Shown: positions 52,964 to 61,264 of the stretch, piece after piece
Layout: the number at the start of each line of letters is the position of its first letter
Numbering within the stretch: the first letter of the stretch is position 1
Source of the DNA: Sinorhizobium sp. A49
Lineage (GTDB): Bacteria > Pseudomonadota > Alphaproteobacteria > Rhizobiales > Rhizobiaceae
DNA length: 64,000 nt
NCBI RefSeq assembly: GCF_002002725.1
Contig: NZ_MUNW01000049.1
Span: 62,001-126,000, forward strand
Direction of reading: 5' to 3'
Made by a program: the position numbers and the translations under genes
Notes under the pieces: generated by a model
Database searches by the model: none
The model's input: the letters and a program-made list of their open reading frames with translations, nothing else
What the model was told of the DNA's origin: nothing

Positions 52964-52971
52964 GGGTGACC

Positions 52972-53871
52972 TCAGCGATTGAGCGCAGCGTCGGCGCCGC
53001 GGCGGCTGGACGCGAACACATAGACGAGCAGCAGCACCAGCATCACGCTCATGACCAGCATCGCCAGCGCCGAGCCGAACGGCCAGTTGCGGGCCGCCAG
53101 GAACTGCTGCTCGATGAGATTGCCAAGCATCATCACCTTGGCGCCGCCGAGGACGGCCGGAACGACGAAGTTGCCGAGCGCCGGGATGAAGACGATGATC
53201 GCGCCGCCGATGATGCCGGGAGCCGTCAGCGGCAGGATGATGCGCCAGAAGGTACGGATAGGCCCGGCGCCGAGATCGAGCGAGGCACGCACCAGCGTCC
53301 AGTCCAGCTTTTCGACGCTGGCATAGACGGGCATGAACATGAACGGAATGAAGACATAGACCATGCCGAGAATGATGGCGCCGTCGGTATAGATCAGGTC
53401 GAGCGGCCGGGCGATCATCCCCGTCGACATCAGCATCTCGTTGACGAGGCCGGTCTGGCGCAGGATCAGCACCCAGACGAACAGGCGAACGATCAGGCTG
53501 GTGAAGAAGGGCAGGGTGATGAGGAACAGGCAGAAGTTCTTCCACCGCTCTGACAGCCGGGCGATGCAGAAGGCTGCGGGATAACAGACAAGCAGAGCGG
53601 CCAGAACGGTCAGCGCCGCGATCTTCACCGAGCGGATGAAGATGGCGATATAGACGGGATCGAAATCCTCGAACATCGGATCGGCAAAGCCGAGGATGCG
53701 GCCGAAATTGTGCGGGTAGAAAGTCCACTCCACGCCGCCGTAGAGGCCCGGCGCCAGAAAGCTCGTGACCATCATGATCGCAAGCGGACCGAGAAAGAAC
53801 ACGGCGAGGAACAGGGAAACGGGACCGAGCAGAACGGCGAGCTGGACGCGGCGGCGGCTGGCGATCGACAT
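52972..53871 (-). CDS. ABC transporter permease (PotB-like)
   Basis: A 299-residue permease with six spans. The EAA loop is RASLDLGAGPIRTFWRIILPLTAPGI in pattern. GGAGG is 6 bases before the ATG at 53871, which sits one base after the ATPase stop codon. It forms the heterodimeric channel with the PotC-like protein. Confidence 0.9.
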   Translation of the reverse strand: MSIASRRRVQLAVLLGPVSLFLAVFFLGPLAIMMVTSFLAPGLYGGVEWTFYPHNFGRILGFADPMFEDFDPVYIAIFIRSVKIAALTVLAALLVCYPAAFCIARLSERWKNFCLFLITLPFFTSLIVRLFVWVLILRQTGLVNEMLMSTGMIARPLDLIYTDGAIILGMVYVFIPFMFMPVYASVEKLDWTLVRASLDLGAGPIRTFWRIILPLTAPGIIGGAIIVFIPALGNFVVPAVLGGAKVMMLGNLIEQQFLAARNWPFGSALAMLVMSVMLVLLLVYVFASSRRGADAALNR

Positions 53872-53872
53872 G

Positions 53873-54964
53873 TCACGCCTCCGCACAGGGGTGAATGAGA
53901 TGAACGGCTGCCGGGTCATAGGCGAGCCTCGCGCGGCGCGTCCGCTCGATCTCGCCGATCAGGCCGCGCCGACCGGCCGGGATTTCGGCGATAACCTTTT
54001 TGCCGGCTGAGGTTCGGCCGAAAAGTTCGAACGTCGAACCGACGAACACAATCGCCTCGAGGTCGACGTCAAGGGTAGGGAACGGTTCGCCTTCGCCAGC
54101 GAGAAAGAACTGCTCAGGCCGGATCAGCGCAGTCGCCGCCCCAGACGCCGTTGACTGATTTCGCCGATGATGGATTGCCGTGCCGTCGCCGGCCATCAGC
54201 CGATCGCCATCGATCCGGCCGTCGAAGAGATTGCTCGCGCCGATGAAAGTCGCGACGAAACTGTTGACCGGGTGGTCGTAGATCGCCCGCGGCGTATCGA
54301 GCTGCTGGATGCGCCCGCCGGAGAGAACGGCGACGCGGTCCGACATGGTCAGCGCCTCCTGCTGGTCGTGGGTCACGAAAATGAAGGAGATGCCGAGCTC
54401 GTGCTGCAGTGTCTTCAGCTCGATCTGCATGGCCTGGCGCAGGTTCTTGTCGAGGGCCGACAGCGGCTCGTCGAGCAAAAGCAGTTTCGGGCGCGCAATG
54501 ATGGCGCGGGCTAGCGCCACGCGCTGCTGCTGGCCGCCGGAGAGCTGGCGCGGACGTCGGCCCTCCATGCCTTCAAGTCCCACCATCTTCAGTGCCGCCG
54601 CAACTTGTTCGCGTCGCTTGGCCTTGGCGACGCCGGCGACTTCAAGCGCATAGGCGGTGTTTTCGCCGACGGTCATGTGCGGAAAGAGCGCGTAGTTCTG
54701 GAACACGGTGTTGACGGGGCGGCGGTAGGGCGGCCTGTCGGTCATGTCCTCCCCGTCGATCAGGATGCGCCCGCCGTCGAGTTCGACGAATCCGCTGATC
54801 GCTTGCAACAGCGTGGTCTTGCCGCAGCCGGATGGCCCGAGAAGCGTCAGGAACTCGTTGCGCCGCACCTGAAGATCGATGGCGTCGAGCGCGGTCACGC
54901 TCCCGCCCTCCGGAGTGGCGAAGGCCTTGCTTGCCCCCTCCAGCCGGACAATGGAATCCTGCAT
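53873..54964 (-). CDS. ABC transporter ATPase (PotA-like)
   Basis: A 363-residue nucleotide-binding protein: Walker A GPSGCGKTT, Q-loop FQNYALFPHMTV, signature LSGGQQQRVALARA, Walker B LLLLDEPLSALD, switch His in VTHDQ, and a C-terminal TOBE-type regulatory domain. It powers the polyamine/opine-type importer. First gene of the minus-strand operon; the binding-protein gene is divergent. Confidence 0.92.
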   Translation of the reverse strand: MQDSIVRLEGASKAFATPEGGSVTALDAIDLQVRRNEFLTLLGPSGCGKTTLLQAISGFVELDGGRILIDGEDMTDRPPYRRPVNTVFQNYALFPHMTVGENTAYALEVAGVAKAKRREQVAAALKMVGLEGMEGRRPRQLSGGQQQRVALARAIIARPKLLLLDEPLSALDKNLRQAMQIELKTLQHELGISFIFVTHDQQEALTMSDRVAVLSGGRIQQLDTPRAIYDHPVNSFVATFIGASNLFDGRIDGDRLMAGDGTAIHHRRNQSTASGAATALIRPEQFFLAGEGEPFPTLDVDLEAIVFVGSTFELFGRTSAGKKVIAEIPAGRRGLIGEIERTRRARLAYDPAAVHLIHPCAEA

Positions 54965-54981
54965 CTGTCATTCCCCAAAAT

Positions 54982-54995
54982 GTTATTTAAATAAC
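54982..54995. promoter_or_regulatory. Perfect 14-base palindrome between divergent transporter units
   Basis: GTTATTTAAATAAC lies 18 bases upstream of the potA-like start codon and about 135 bases before the binding-protein gene. Its position suits an operator that controls both directions. The RpiR gene 1.3 kb away is the nearest regulator. Confidence 0.55.
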
Positions 54996-55129
54996 GCTTG
55001 TGCGTTTTGGATATATGGATACCATTTGTTCATCGGTGTCAACGGCCGCAGAAGCCGGAGCCGGCAAGGACCAGGGAACGGTCCGACCTTGGGGTACCAA
55101 GCCTCATGAACCATCAGAGGAGACTATCT

Positions 55130-56209
55130 ATGACGAAAGCAAGCCGCGTCGTCCGGGCGACCAGGGCCAAACTTTTCGGCTCCGCACGGGCCGCCGCATA
55201 CTCGCTGTCCGCCTTGATCGCCACCACGGGTCTCGGCCACGCAGCCGAGCTCAACATCTACAACTGGGGCGAATACATCAATCCGGCGGTCCTGAAGAAA
55301 TTCGAGGAAGAGACCCAGATCAAGGTCAACCTTTCAACCTATTCCTCCAACGAGGAGATGCTGGCGAAGATCCAGGGTGGCGCGACCGGCTATGACGTCG
55401 TCTTCCCGTCGGTGCACATGCAGGACATCATGTCCAAGCTCGACCTTCTGGAGAAGACCGACATCAATGCCTATGAAGGCTTCAAGAACATCGATCCGGC
55501 GTTCCTGAGGGCAAAGAGCGACCCGAAGGGCGAGTATTGCTTGCCCTATGCCTTCGGAACCGTCGGCATCCTCTACAATCGCAAGGTGCTCGGCAAGGAC
55601 GTCGTCGGCTGGAAGGACCTGATCGCGACCGTCAAGGAAAAGGGCCTGAAGTTCACCCTGCTCGACGACATGCGCGAGGTCCTGGCCGTGGGCTTGATCC
55701 TCAACGGCCACAAGGTCAACTCGACCGATCCTGCCGAGTTGCAGCAGGCGGCCGATACGATCATCGCCATGAAGCCTGACGTCGCTGCCTTCACCTACGA
55801 TACCCGCCCGATGGTGCAGTCCGGTGACGTCGCCGCCGGCCATTTCTTTGTCGGCGCCATGGTCGACGTCTTCGCCAACCAGAAGGATCTCGGCTACGTG
55901 ATTCCGGAGGAAGGCGCGACCATGTACCAGGAGGATATGTGCGTGTTGAAGACGGCGCCGAACAAGGACAGCGCTATGAAGTTCATGCAGTTCTACACCC
56001 GTCCTGATATCGCGGCCCTCAATGTCTCCCAGCAGACCAACGGCACCGCCAACGTGCCGGCGCGGCAATTGACCCCCGACCAGATCAAGAATAGCAAGGA
56101 AATCAATCCGACTCCCGAAACGATGCAACGGCTCCAGATCTTCGAGGACCTGGGCTCCGGCGTGCGCCAGCTCGATCGTGTCTGGACCAAGGTGAAGACG
56201 GCGCAGTAA
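55130..56209 (+). CDS. ABC transporter substrate-binding protein (PotD-like)
   Basis: A 359-residue periplasmic protein. After the signal peptide (AAYSLSALIATTGLGHAAE) comes the PotD-class opening LNIYNWGEYINPAVLKKFEEET, with TYSSNEEMLAKIQGG and the hinge segment LPYAFGTVGILYNRKVLG. Members bind spermidine, putrescine or opine-like amines. AGAGGAG lies 7 bases before the ATG at 55130. It is transcribed away from its ATPase and permease genes, with an RpiR regulator following on the same strand. Confidence 0.9.
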   Translation: MTKASRVVRATRAKLFGSARAAAYSLSALIATTGLGHAAELNIYNWGEYINPAVLKKFEEETQIKVNLSTYSSNEEMLAKIQGGATGYDVVFPSVHMQDIMSKLDLLEKTDINAYEGFKNIDPAFLRAKSDPKGEYCLPYAFGTVGILYNRKVLGKDVVGWKDLIATVKEKGLKFTLLDDMREVLAVGLILNGHKVNSTDPAELQQAADTIIAMKPDVAAFTYDTRPMVQSGDVAAGHFFVGAMVDVFANQKDLGYVIPEEGATMYQEDMCVLKTAPNKDSAMKFMQFYTRPDIAALNVSQQTNGTANVPARQLTPDQIKNSKEINPTPETMQRLQIFEDLGSGVRQLDRVWTKVKTAQ

Positions 56210-56240
56210 CGGCGGCAAAGATCGGCAAATCCGCCCGCTC

Positions 56241-56280
56241 ACAGCGTGCTTTGCGTCTGACATCTGACGCGCAGCGCTGT
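56241..56280. repeat. Imperfect inverted repeat between the binding-protein and RpiR genes
   Basis: ACAGCG...GCGTC and GACGC...CGCTGT arms form an imperfect hairpin about 30 bases after the binding-protein stop codon. There is no T-tract. It could stabilise the binding-protein mRNA. Confidence 0.35.
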
Positions 56281-56311
56281 GGGCGGGCGGAAGGATCTCC
56301 GGGGAGGGGAC

Positions 56312-57166
56312 GTGGCACAACGAATCCTGAAGCTCGTGCAGAGCGAGGAACTCAGGCGGTCGAAATCCGACAAGCTGATTGCCCACTACATCGAGCGCAA
56401 TCTGGCGGAGATCCCGTTCGAAACGGCAAAATCGATCGCAAGTCGTCTCGAGCTGTCGCCGATGACTGTCGGGCGCTATCTCCGGCGCATGGGTTTCGAC
56501 GGCCTCGACCAGCTGAAGCACGAGTTGCGGCGCGGCAGCTCCAACCCGGCCTGGCAGGTCAAGGGGCCGGTGGACCGACTGCGCGAAGACATTCGCGAGG
56601 GCAAGCTGCTCGCCGGCCTGATCCAGGAACAGATCAACAATCTCGGCATGGTCTACGAGCTTACGACGTCGCCGGAGTGGCAGAAGGCGATCGACGCGCT
56701 GATCGGCGCCAGCGAGGTCTATGTCGCCGCCTATCAGAATGTGCGCGGCATCGCCCAGTATTTTGCAAGCCAACTCTCTTATACCCGCTCGCGGGTGCAA
56801 TTCGTCGATGGCCTGAACGGCACCTATTCGGAACTGCTCGATGGCTCGGTGGAGGGGCGCGTGCTCTTCCTGCACGATGTCAGGCGCTTTGCGGCCAAGG
56901 CAAGGCCGCTCGCAATGGAGGCGCGCCGGGCCGGCGTCAAGGTGATCCTCTATACCGACGAATATTGCCCTTGGGCTGCGGAAGTGTCGGATATCTGCCT
57001 CGTCGTCCCCGGCTCTCATGGCCCCTTATGGGACGGCGCGGCGACGACGATCGCCGTCATGGACCTGATGCTCAGCAACATCATCGTCGTTCTGGGCGAC
57101 GAGGTTAGCGAACGGGTCGGCATGCTGACGCGGCTACAGGACGTGTTCGGCGACTTCGAGGCCTGA
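56312..57166 (+). CDS. MurR/RpiR-family regulator
   Basis: A 284-residue regulator: an N-terminal HTH_6 domain (IPFETAKSIASRLELSPMTVGRYLRRMGFDG in pattern, about 30-65) and a C-terminal SIS domain (about 125-265) with VYVAAYQNVRG and VKVILYTDEYCPWA. RpiR proteins bind sugar phosphates or other small ligands through the SIS domain. A GTG start with GGGGAGG just before it is chosen; another GTG 33 bases upstream is possible. It lies 102 bases after the binding-protein gene, suggesting control of the potABC/P1-peptidase unit. Confidence 0.85.
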   Translation: MAQRILKLVQSEELRRSKSDKLIAHYIERNLAEIPFETAKSIASRLELSPMTVGRYLRRMGFDGLDQLKHELRRGSSNPAWQVKGPVDRLREDIREGKLLAGLIQEQINNLGMVYELTTSPEWQKAIDALIGASEVYVAAYQNVRGIAQYFASQLSYTRSRVQFVDGLNGTYSELLDGSVEGRVLFLHDVRRFAAKARPLAMEARRAGVKVILYTDEYCPWAAEVSDICLVVPGSHGPLWDGAATTIAVMDLMLSNIIVVLGDEVSERVGMLTRLQDVFGDFEA

Positions 57167-57247
57167 GCGTAGCGAAGTCGCTTCGCTTGCGCTGCCTTCG
57201 ACCGCCGTTCGGTAATGAGGGGCAGCACGGCCCCCACTCCTTTGCGG

Positions 57248-57261
57248 ATCTTTGCAAAGAT
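57248..57261. promoter_or_regulatory. ATCTTTGCAAAGAT palindrome (putative RpiR operator)
   Basis: A perfect 14-base palindrome with a TTGCAA core, 218 bases upstream of the second RpiR start codon. Confidence 0.5.
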
Positions 57262-57382
57262 TTTTGTCGGCGCCGTTCCACACTGTCGCAAGCGCCAGCT
57301 TTCTGCCCTCTTTGGCGTGGATTTCGTCCGATAGCCGCTGAAAACCCTAAAAAATAGACTGATTTTCGAGTGCTGGGTCAAG

Positions 57383-57432
57383 CCTTGCAGAGCCTTGCAA
57401 GGATTCTTGCGGGCATCACCTTGACTGCAAGG
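57383..57432. promoter_or_regulatory. Cluster of CCTTGCA repeats (putative RpiR operators)
   Basis: CCTTGCAG, then the perfect palindrome CCTTGCAAGG at 57393-57402, then CCTTG-ACTG-CAAGG at 57419-57432, spaced at roughly helical intervals 47-96 bases before the RpiR start codon. Confidence 0.5.
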
Positions 57433-57478
57433 TCGTTTGCTTGAACGATGTGTCATGCAAAGAAACTTGTAGAGCGCC

Positions 57479-58315
57479 ATGACACTCATCGATCGCATAA
57501 AGGCACAATCGAAAAGACTGACCGAGGCGGATCAGAAGCTGATCGCGACGATGCTCGAGAACCGGGCGGAGGCAGCCTTTCTGTCCGGGCCGCAGCTGTC
57601 GCAGCGCGCCAGCGTTCATGAGGCGACAGTCACCCGCTTGGCGCAAAAGCTCGGATACCGCGGCTTTCCCGATCTGCGGGCGCAGCTTCAGCGTGAAGTG
57701 CTTGATGATCAGGATGCCGCGACCCGCATGCGCCGCTCGGTCGCCAAGGTCGAGCACGGCGACTATCTGACAGATCTGATCGCAGCGGAGATTTCGGCCC
57801 TGGAAACGCTCGCGCGCTCGGTGCCGCAAGGTGACGTGGACCTCGCCGCCGACATGATCTTCGAGGGGCGTCGGGTCTTCGTGTTCGGCCAGGGGCATGC
57901 GCAGTCCGTCGCCGGCTTCCTGCAACGTCGCCTTGACCGCTTCGGCATGACGACGATCGCGCTCACCGGCCGCGGCCGGGATATCGCCGAGCGCATGGTC
58001 AGCATGGACAAGAACGACATCGTGATTGCGCTCGCCTTTCGCAAGCAGCCGCAAAGCTATGCGCCACTGGTTGAGCACGCTCGCCGCGTCGGCGCGCGGA
58101 CGATTTTGATTTCCGACCTTGCCGGTCCGCTGATGGAGCCGGTTGCGGATCTGATGCTTGCCGCTCCGCGCGGGCGTTCGGGAAGTGAGTTTCAGACGCC
58201 GACCATCCCGTTTACCATCGTCAACGGCATCGTCCTGACGATCGCCGGCAGGCATGAGCGCGAGGTGATCGGCAGGCTGGAGAAACTGTCGGAGCTGTTC
58301 AACGACTTCGATTGA
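57479..58315 (+). CDS. MurR/RpiR-family regulator of the phosphate-ester-type transporter operon
   Basis: A 278-residue regulator with HTH_6 (LTEADQKLIATMLENRAEAAF, then SQRASVHEATVTRLAQKLGYRGFPDLRAQLQ in pattern) and a SIS domain (about 115-245) with VFVFGQGHAQSVAGFLQRRL and DIVIALAFRKQP. It sits 24 bases before the binding-protein gene, so it is the first gene of the operon. Sugar-phosphate sensing through the SIS domain fits the phosphatase and phosphate-transporter-like genes downstream. Confidence 0.87.
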   Translation: MTLIDRIKAQSKRLTEADQKLIATMLENRAEAAFLSGPQLSQRASVHEATVTRLAQKLGYRGFPDLRAQLQREVLDDQDAATRMRRSVAKVEHGDYLTDLIAAEISALETLARSVPQGDVDLAADMIFEGRRVFVFGQGHAQSVAGFLQRRLDRFGMTTIALTGRGRDIAERMVSMDKNDIVIALAFRKQPQSYAPLVEHARRVGARTILISDLAGPLMEPVADLMLAAPRGRSGSEFQTPTIPFTIVNGIVLTIAGRHEREVIGRLEKLSELFNDFD

Positions 58316-58339
58316 CTGGGGAAAATGGAGGAGGAAACC

Positions 58340-59461
58340 ATGTTAAAGCGACTGATGAAGTCCGCACTTGCGGCCTGCGTCGTGCTGCCCACGGCAGTTA
58401 TGGCGGCAGATTTGGATAGCATGACACCCGAGCAACTGCTGCCGCTCGCGCAGAAGGAAGGAAGCGTCACCGTCTTCTCACTGTCGAGCCGCATCGCCAA
58501 GATCGAGAAAGCTTTCGAGGAGACCTATCCCGGCATCGATCTGATCGGTCTCGACATGAGCTCGACAAAGCAGATCGCGCGTCTGGAAGCCGAGCAGCAG
58601 GCGGGCGTGCATGCCGTCGACGTGCTCTACATTGCCGACACGCCGGTTGTTTTCAGCAAGCTTCTCGAAGCCAAGCGTATCGTCAACTACGTGCCGCCGC
58701 GCGTGGCAGGGCAGATCGACGATCGTTACAAGGGGCCGCTCCTCACCCAGCGTCTGTCGACCAAGGTGCTGATGTACAACGAGAAGGCCTTCCCCGGCGG
58801 CTCACCCGTCACCAATCTGTGGCAGCTGACCCAGCCGGAGTGGCAGGGCAAGGTGCTGATGGTGGACCCGAGCCAGCGCGGCGAACTGCTCGACCTCCTG
58901 ACCGAGATCGCGCTCCATCCGGATGAGATGGCCGCGGCCTACAAGGCGCAGTTCGGCAAGGACATAACCATCGATGCCGATCTTCAGGGCGCCGGCGAGC
59001 AGTTCATCAAGGACCTCTTTGCCAACGACCTGATCCTCGTCCCCAACAGCGATGTGCTCAACAAGTCGGTCGGCGACGCCAATGCCAAGAACCCGCCCGT
59101 CGGCTTCGGCACCTATTCGGATCGCCGCGACAACGAGAAGGAAGGCTGGGCACTGCAGGTCGCCAACAATGTCGAGCCGGCCAACGGCATCCTGTTTCCG
59201 GCGGTTCTGACGATTGCCGATAAGGCGCCGCATCCGGCCGCCGCCCGGTTGCTGATCGACTTCATGTTCGGCGACGACACGCCGACGGGAGGTGCCGGCT
59301 TCGAACCCTTCAACGTTCCTGGCGACTATGCCACGCGCACGACCATCGCCCATCATCCGGACTCCGTCAAACTCGGTGACCTGAAGGCCTGGACCATAGA
59401 TCCGGCCAAAACCGCCGCTGCACGCGGCCGCGTCTCCGATCTCATCATCACGCTTCAGTAA
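58340..59461 (+). CDS. ABC transporter substrate-binding protein (ferric/AfuA-type)
   Basis: A 373-residue periplasmic protein with a signal peptide (SALAACVVLPTAVMAAD). EGSVTVFSLSSRIAKIEKAFEETYPGIDL in pattern and TKVLMYNEKAFPGG place it in the FbpA/ferric-type cluster, which also contains the hexose-phosphate binder AfuA and phosphonate binders. The FbpA tyrosine pair that grips iron is not evident. GGAGG is 5 bases before the ATG. A perfect 14-bp hairpin follows the stop. The phosphatase further along argues for a phosphorylated ligand. Confidence 0.82.
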   Translation: MLKRLMKSALAACVVLPTAVMAADLDSMTPEQLLPLAQKEGSVTVFSLSSRIAKIEKAFEETYPGIDLIGLDMSSTKQIARLEAEQQAGVHAVDVLYIADTPVVFSKLLEAKRIVNYVPPRVAGQIDDRYKGPLLTQRLSTKVLMYNEKAFPGGSPVTNLWQLTQPEWQGKVLMVDPSQRGELLDLLTEIALHPDEMAAAYKAQFGKDITIDADLQGAGEQFIKDLFANDLILVPNSDVLNKSVGDANAKNPPVGFGTYSDRRDNEKEGWALQVANNVEPANGILFPAVLTIADKAPHPAAARLLIDFMFGDDTPTGGAGFEPFNVPGDYATRTTIAHHPDSVKLGDLKAWTIDPAKTAAARGRVSDLIITLQ

Positions 59462-59467
59462 CGGGTT

Positions 59468-59501
59468 GTTTGCCGGCGCAGTGGTTGCTGCGCCGGCAAA
59501 C
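59468..59501 (+). terminator. Hairpin after the binding-protein gene
   Basis: GTTTGCCGGCGCAG and CTGCGCCGGCAAAC form a perfect 14-bp stem with a 6-base loop between the binding-protein and permease genes, without a T-run. It likely raises binding-protein output relative to the membrane parts. Confidence 0.6.
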
Positions 59502-59515
59502 ACCGAGGTTCGCAA

Positions 59516-61264
59516 ATGACATTCATATCAACCTTCGCGCCATCGGGCGGTCGCCGGCTGCTCCGATCAGGCTTCGTCATGCCGGCAATCCTCGTTGCCA
59601 TCGTCGCCATCCTGGTGGTGGCGCCGCTTGTGCGCATCCTTCTGTCGACGCTCACCCCTGCAGGCATCGAGGCCTGGCAGGCGGTGCTTGTCAGCCCGCT
59701 GTCCTTCAATCTCTGGTGGCGACCGTTGTTCAACACCATGGTTCTCGGCTTCGGGGTCGCCAGCGGCTGCCTCATCCTCGGTGGGTTTCTGGCCTGGCTG
59801 GTGGTCCTGACCGACGTGCCGGGACGTCGCGTGCTCGCACTGATGGGGACCTTGCCCTATATGATCCCGAGTTTCGCAGCGGCGCTTGCCTGGGGAACGC
59901 TGTTTCGGAACTCCCGCCTTGGAGGTTCCGCCGGCTTCTTCGAGACCAATGGCCTTGCCATTCCCGACTGGCTGGCCTGGGGTCTGGTGCCGACGGCAAT
60001 CGTGCTGATCGCTCACTATTACTCGCTCGCCTATACGATCATTGCCGCGGCGTTGAGTTCCGTCGGCGCCGATCTCGTCGAGGCTGGCCAGATGGCGGGG
60101 GCGAAACGCCCACGCATCTTCTTCGGCATCATCCTGCCCGTCGTCACGCCGGCGCTGATCGCTGCCGCTTCGCTCACCTTCGCCGGTGCGGTGGCCAACT
60201 TTGCAGCCCCAGCGCTTCTCGGTCTGCCCGTGCGCATGCAGACGCTGTCGACCCGCCTTTTCGGCATGATCGAAACTGGCCAGAACGAGCGCGGCTTCGT
60301 GCTCGCCCTGTTGCTGATCGCCGTCTCGGCCCTCTTCCTGTGGATGTCGGACCGTCTCGTCTCCGGCCGCAAGGCCTTCGTCACCGTCACCGGCAAGGGC
60401 GGTCGCACGAAACGCTTTCCGCTTGGTACCTGGCGCTGGCCGCTCTTTGCCGTCGCCGTCACCATCGGCCTTCTGACCACGGTCGTGCCGGTTCTGGTGC
60501 TGGCGGCCTCCAGTCTTGCGCCACAAAGCGGCGCGCTGTTTTCGAACTGGACGTTGCATTTCTGGATTGGCGAAGGCGGCGGCGAAATTGCGCAAGGGCA
60601 GGCGGGTATTTTCCGCAATCCCGTGCTGATCGACGCCCTCTGGAACACGATCCGCCTCGGCCTTGTCGTCGCGCTGACGACGATGCTGCTGGGCCTCGCA
60701 CTTGCCTATACGATCGTCCAGCGACGCGGCAGCCTGCTGGCCACGATCCTTTCCCAGCTCGCCTTTGTCCCGCTTCTGGTGCCGAGCATTGCCTTTGCGG
60801 CGGCCTATATCGCGCTCTTCGGTGCACCGATCGGTCCGCTGCCTTCGCTTTACGGCACCTTCGCACTGCTGGTGATTGCCGCATCTGCGCATAATCTCCC
60901 CTTCGCCGTGCAGTCCGGCCGATCGGTTCTCGGCCAGATTTCTGCCGACATCGAGGAAAGCGCACGGCTGACCGGGGCCGGCCTGCTTCGCCGGTTGTTT
61001 GCGATCATCTTCCCTTTGGCGATCCGCGGTCTGTTTGCCGGCGCGATCCTCGTCTTCGTCAAGATGGTGCGCGATCTCTCGCTGGTCGTGCTCCTGTTCA
61101 CGGCGACGTCGCCGGTTCTCAGCATGGTCGCCTACCGTTATGCCGCCGAGGGCTTCATGCAGTTTGCCAACGCCATCACCCTCGTCATTCTCATCGTCTG
61201 CCTTGCGGCCTCGTTTCTGGCCCACGGCCTCCAGAACCGCGTCCAGAAATGGAAAGAGTCATGA
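59516..61264 (+). CDS. ABC transporter fused permease (FbpB/AfuB-type)
   Basis: A 582-residue protein with about twelve spans in two homologous halves, each with an EAA loop: VEAGQMAGAKRPRIFFGIILPVVTPAL in the first and EESARLTGAGLLRRLFAIIFPLAIRGL in the second (patterns). Duplicated single-chain permeases are typical of ferric-type and AfuABC transporters. The stop codon overlaps the ATPase start (ATGA). Confidence 0.9.
   Translation: MTFISTFAPSGGRRLLRSGFVMPAILVAIVAILVVAPLVRILLSTLTPAGIEAWQAVLVSPLSFNLWWRPLFNTMVLGFGVASGCLILGGFLAWLVVLTDVPGRRVLALMGTLPYMIPSFAAALAWGTLFRNSRLGGSAGFFETNGLAIPDWLAWGLVPTAIVLIAHYYSLAYTIIAAALSSVGADLVEAGQMAGAKRPRIFFGIILPVVTPALIAAASLTFAGAVANFAAPALLGLPVRMQTLSTRLFGMIETGQNERGFVLALLLIAVSALFLWMSDRLVSGRKAFVTVTGKGGRTKRFPLGTWRWPLFAVAVTIGLLTTVVPVLVLAASSLAPQSGALFSNWTLHFWIGEGGGEIAQGQAGIFRNPVLIDALWNTIRLGLVVALTTMLLGLALAYTIVQRRGSLLATILSQLAFVPLLVPSIAFAAAYIALFGAPIGPLPSLYGTFALLVIAASAHNLPFAVQSGRSVLGQISADIEESARLTGAGLLRRLFAIIFPLAIRGLFAGAILVFVKMVRDLSLVVLLFTATSPVLSMVAYRYAAEGFMQFANAITLVILIVCLAASFLAHGLQNRVQKWKES

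Larger units (their letters stand above)
57167..57478. other. 312-base gap with clustered TTGCAA palindromes
   Basis: No gene is seen. The gap holds two perfect palindromes sharing a TTGCAA core and several CCTTG/CAAGG repeats close to the second RpiR gene. It is almost certainly the control region of the downstream transporter operon. Confidence 0.5.
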
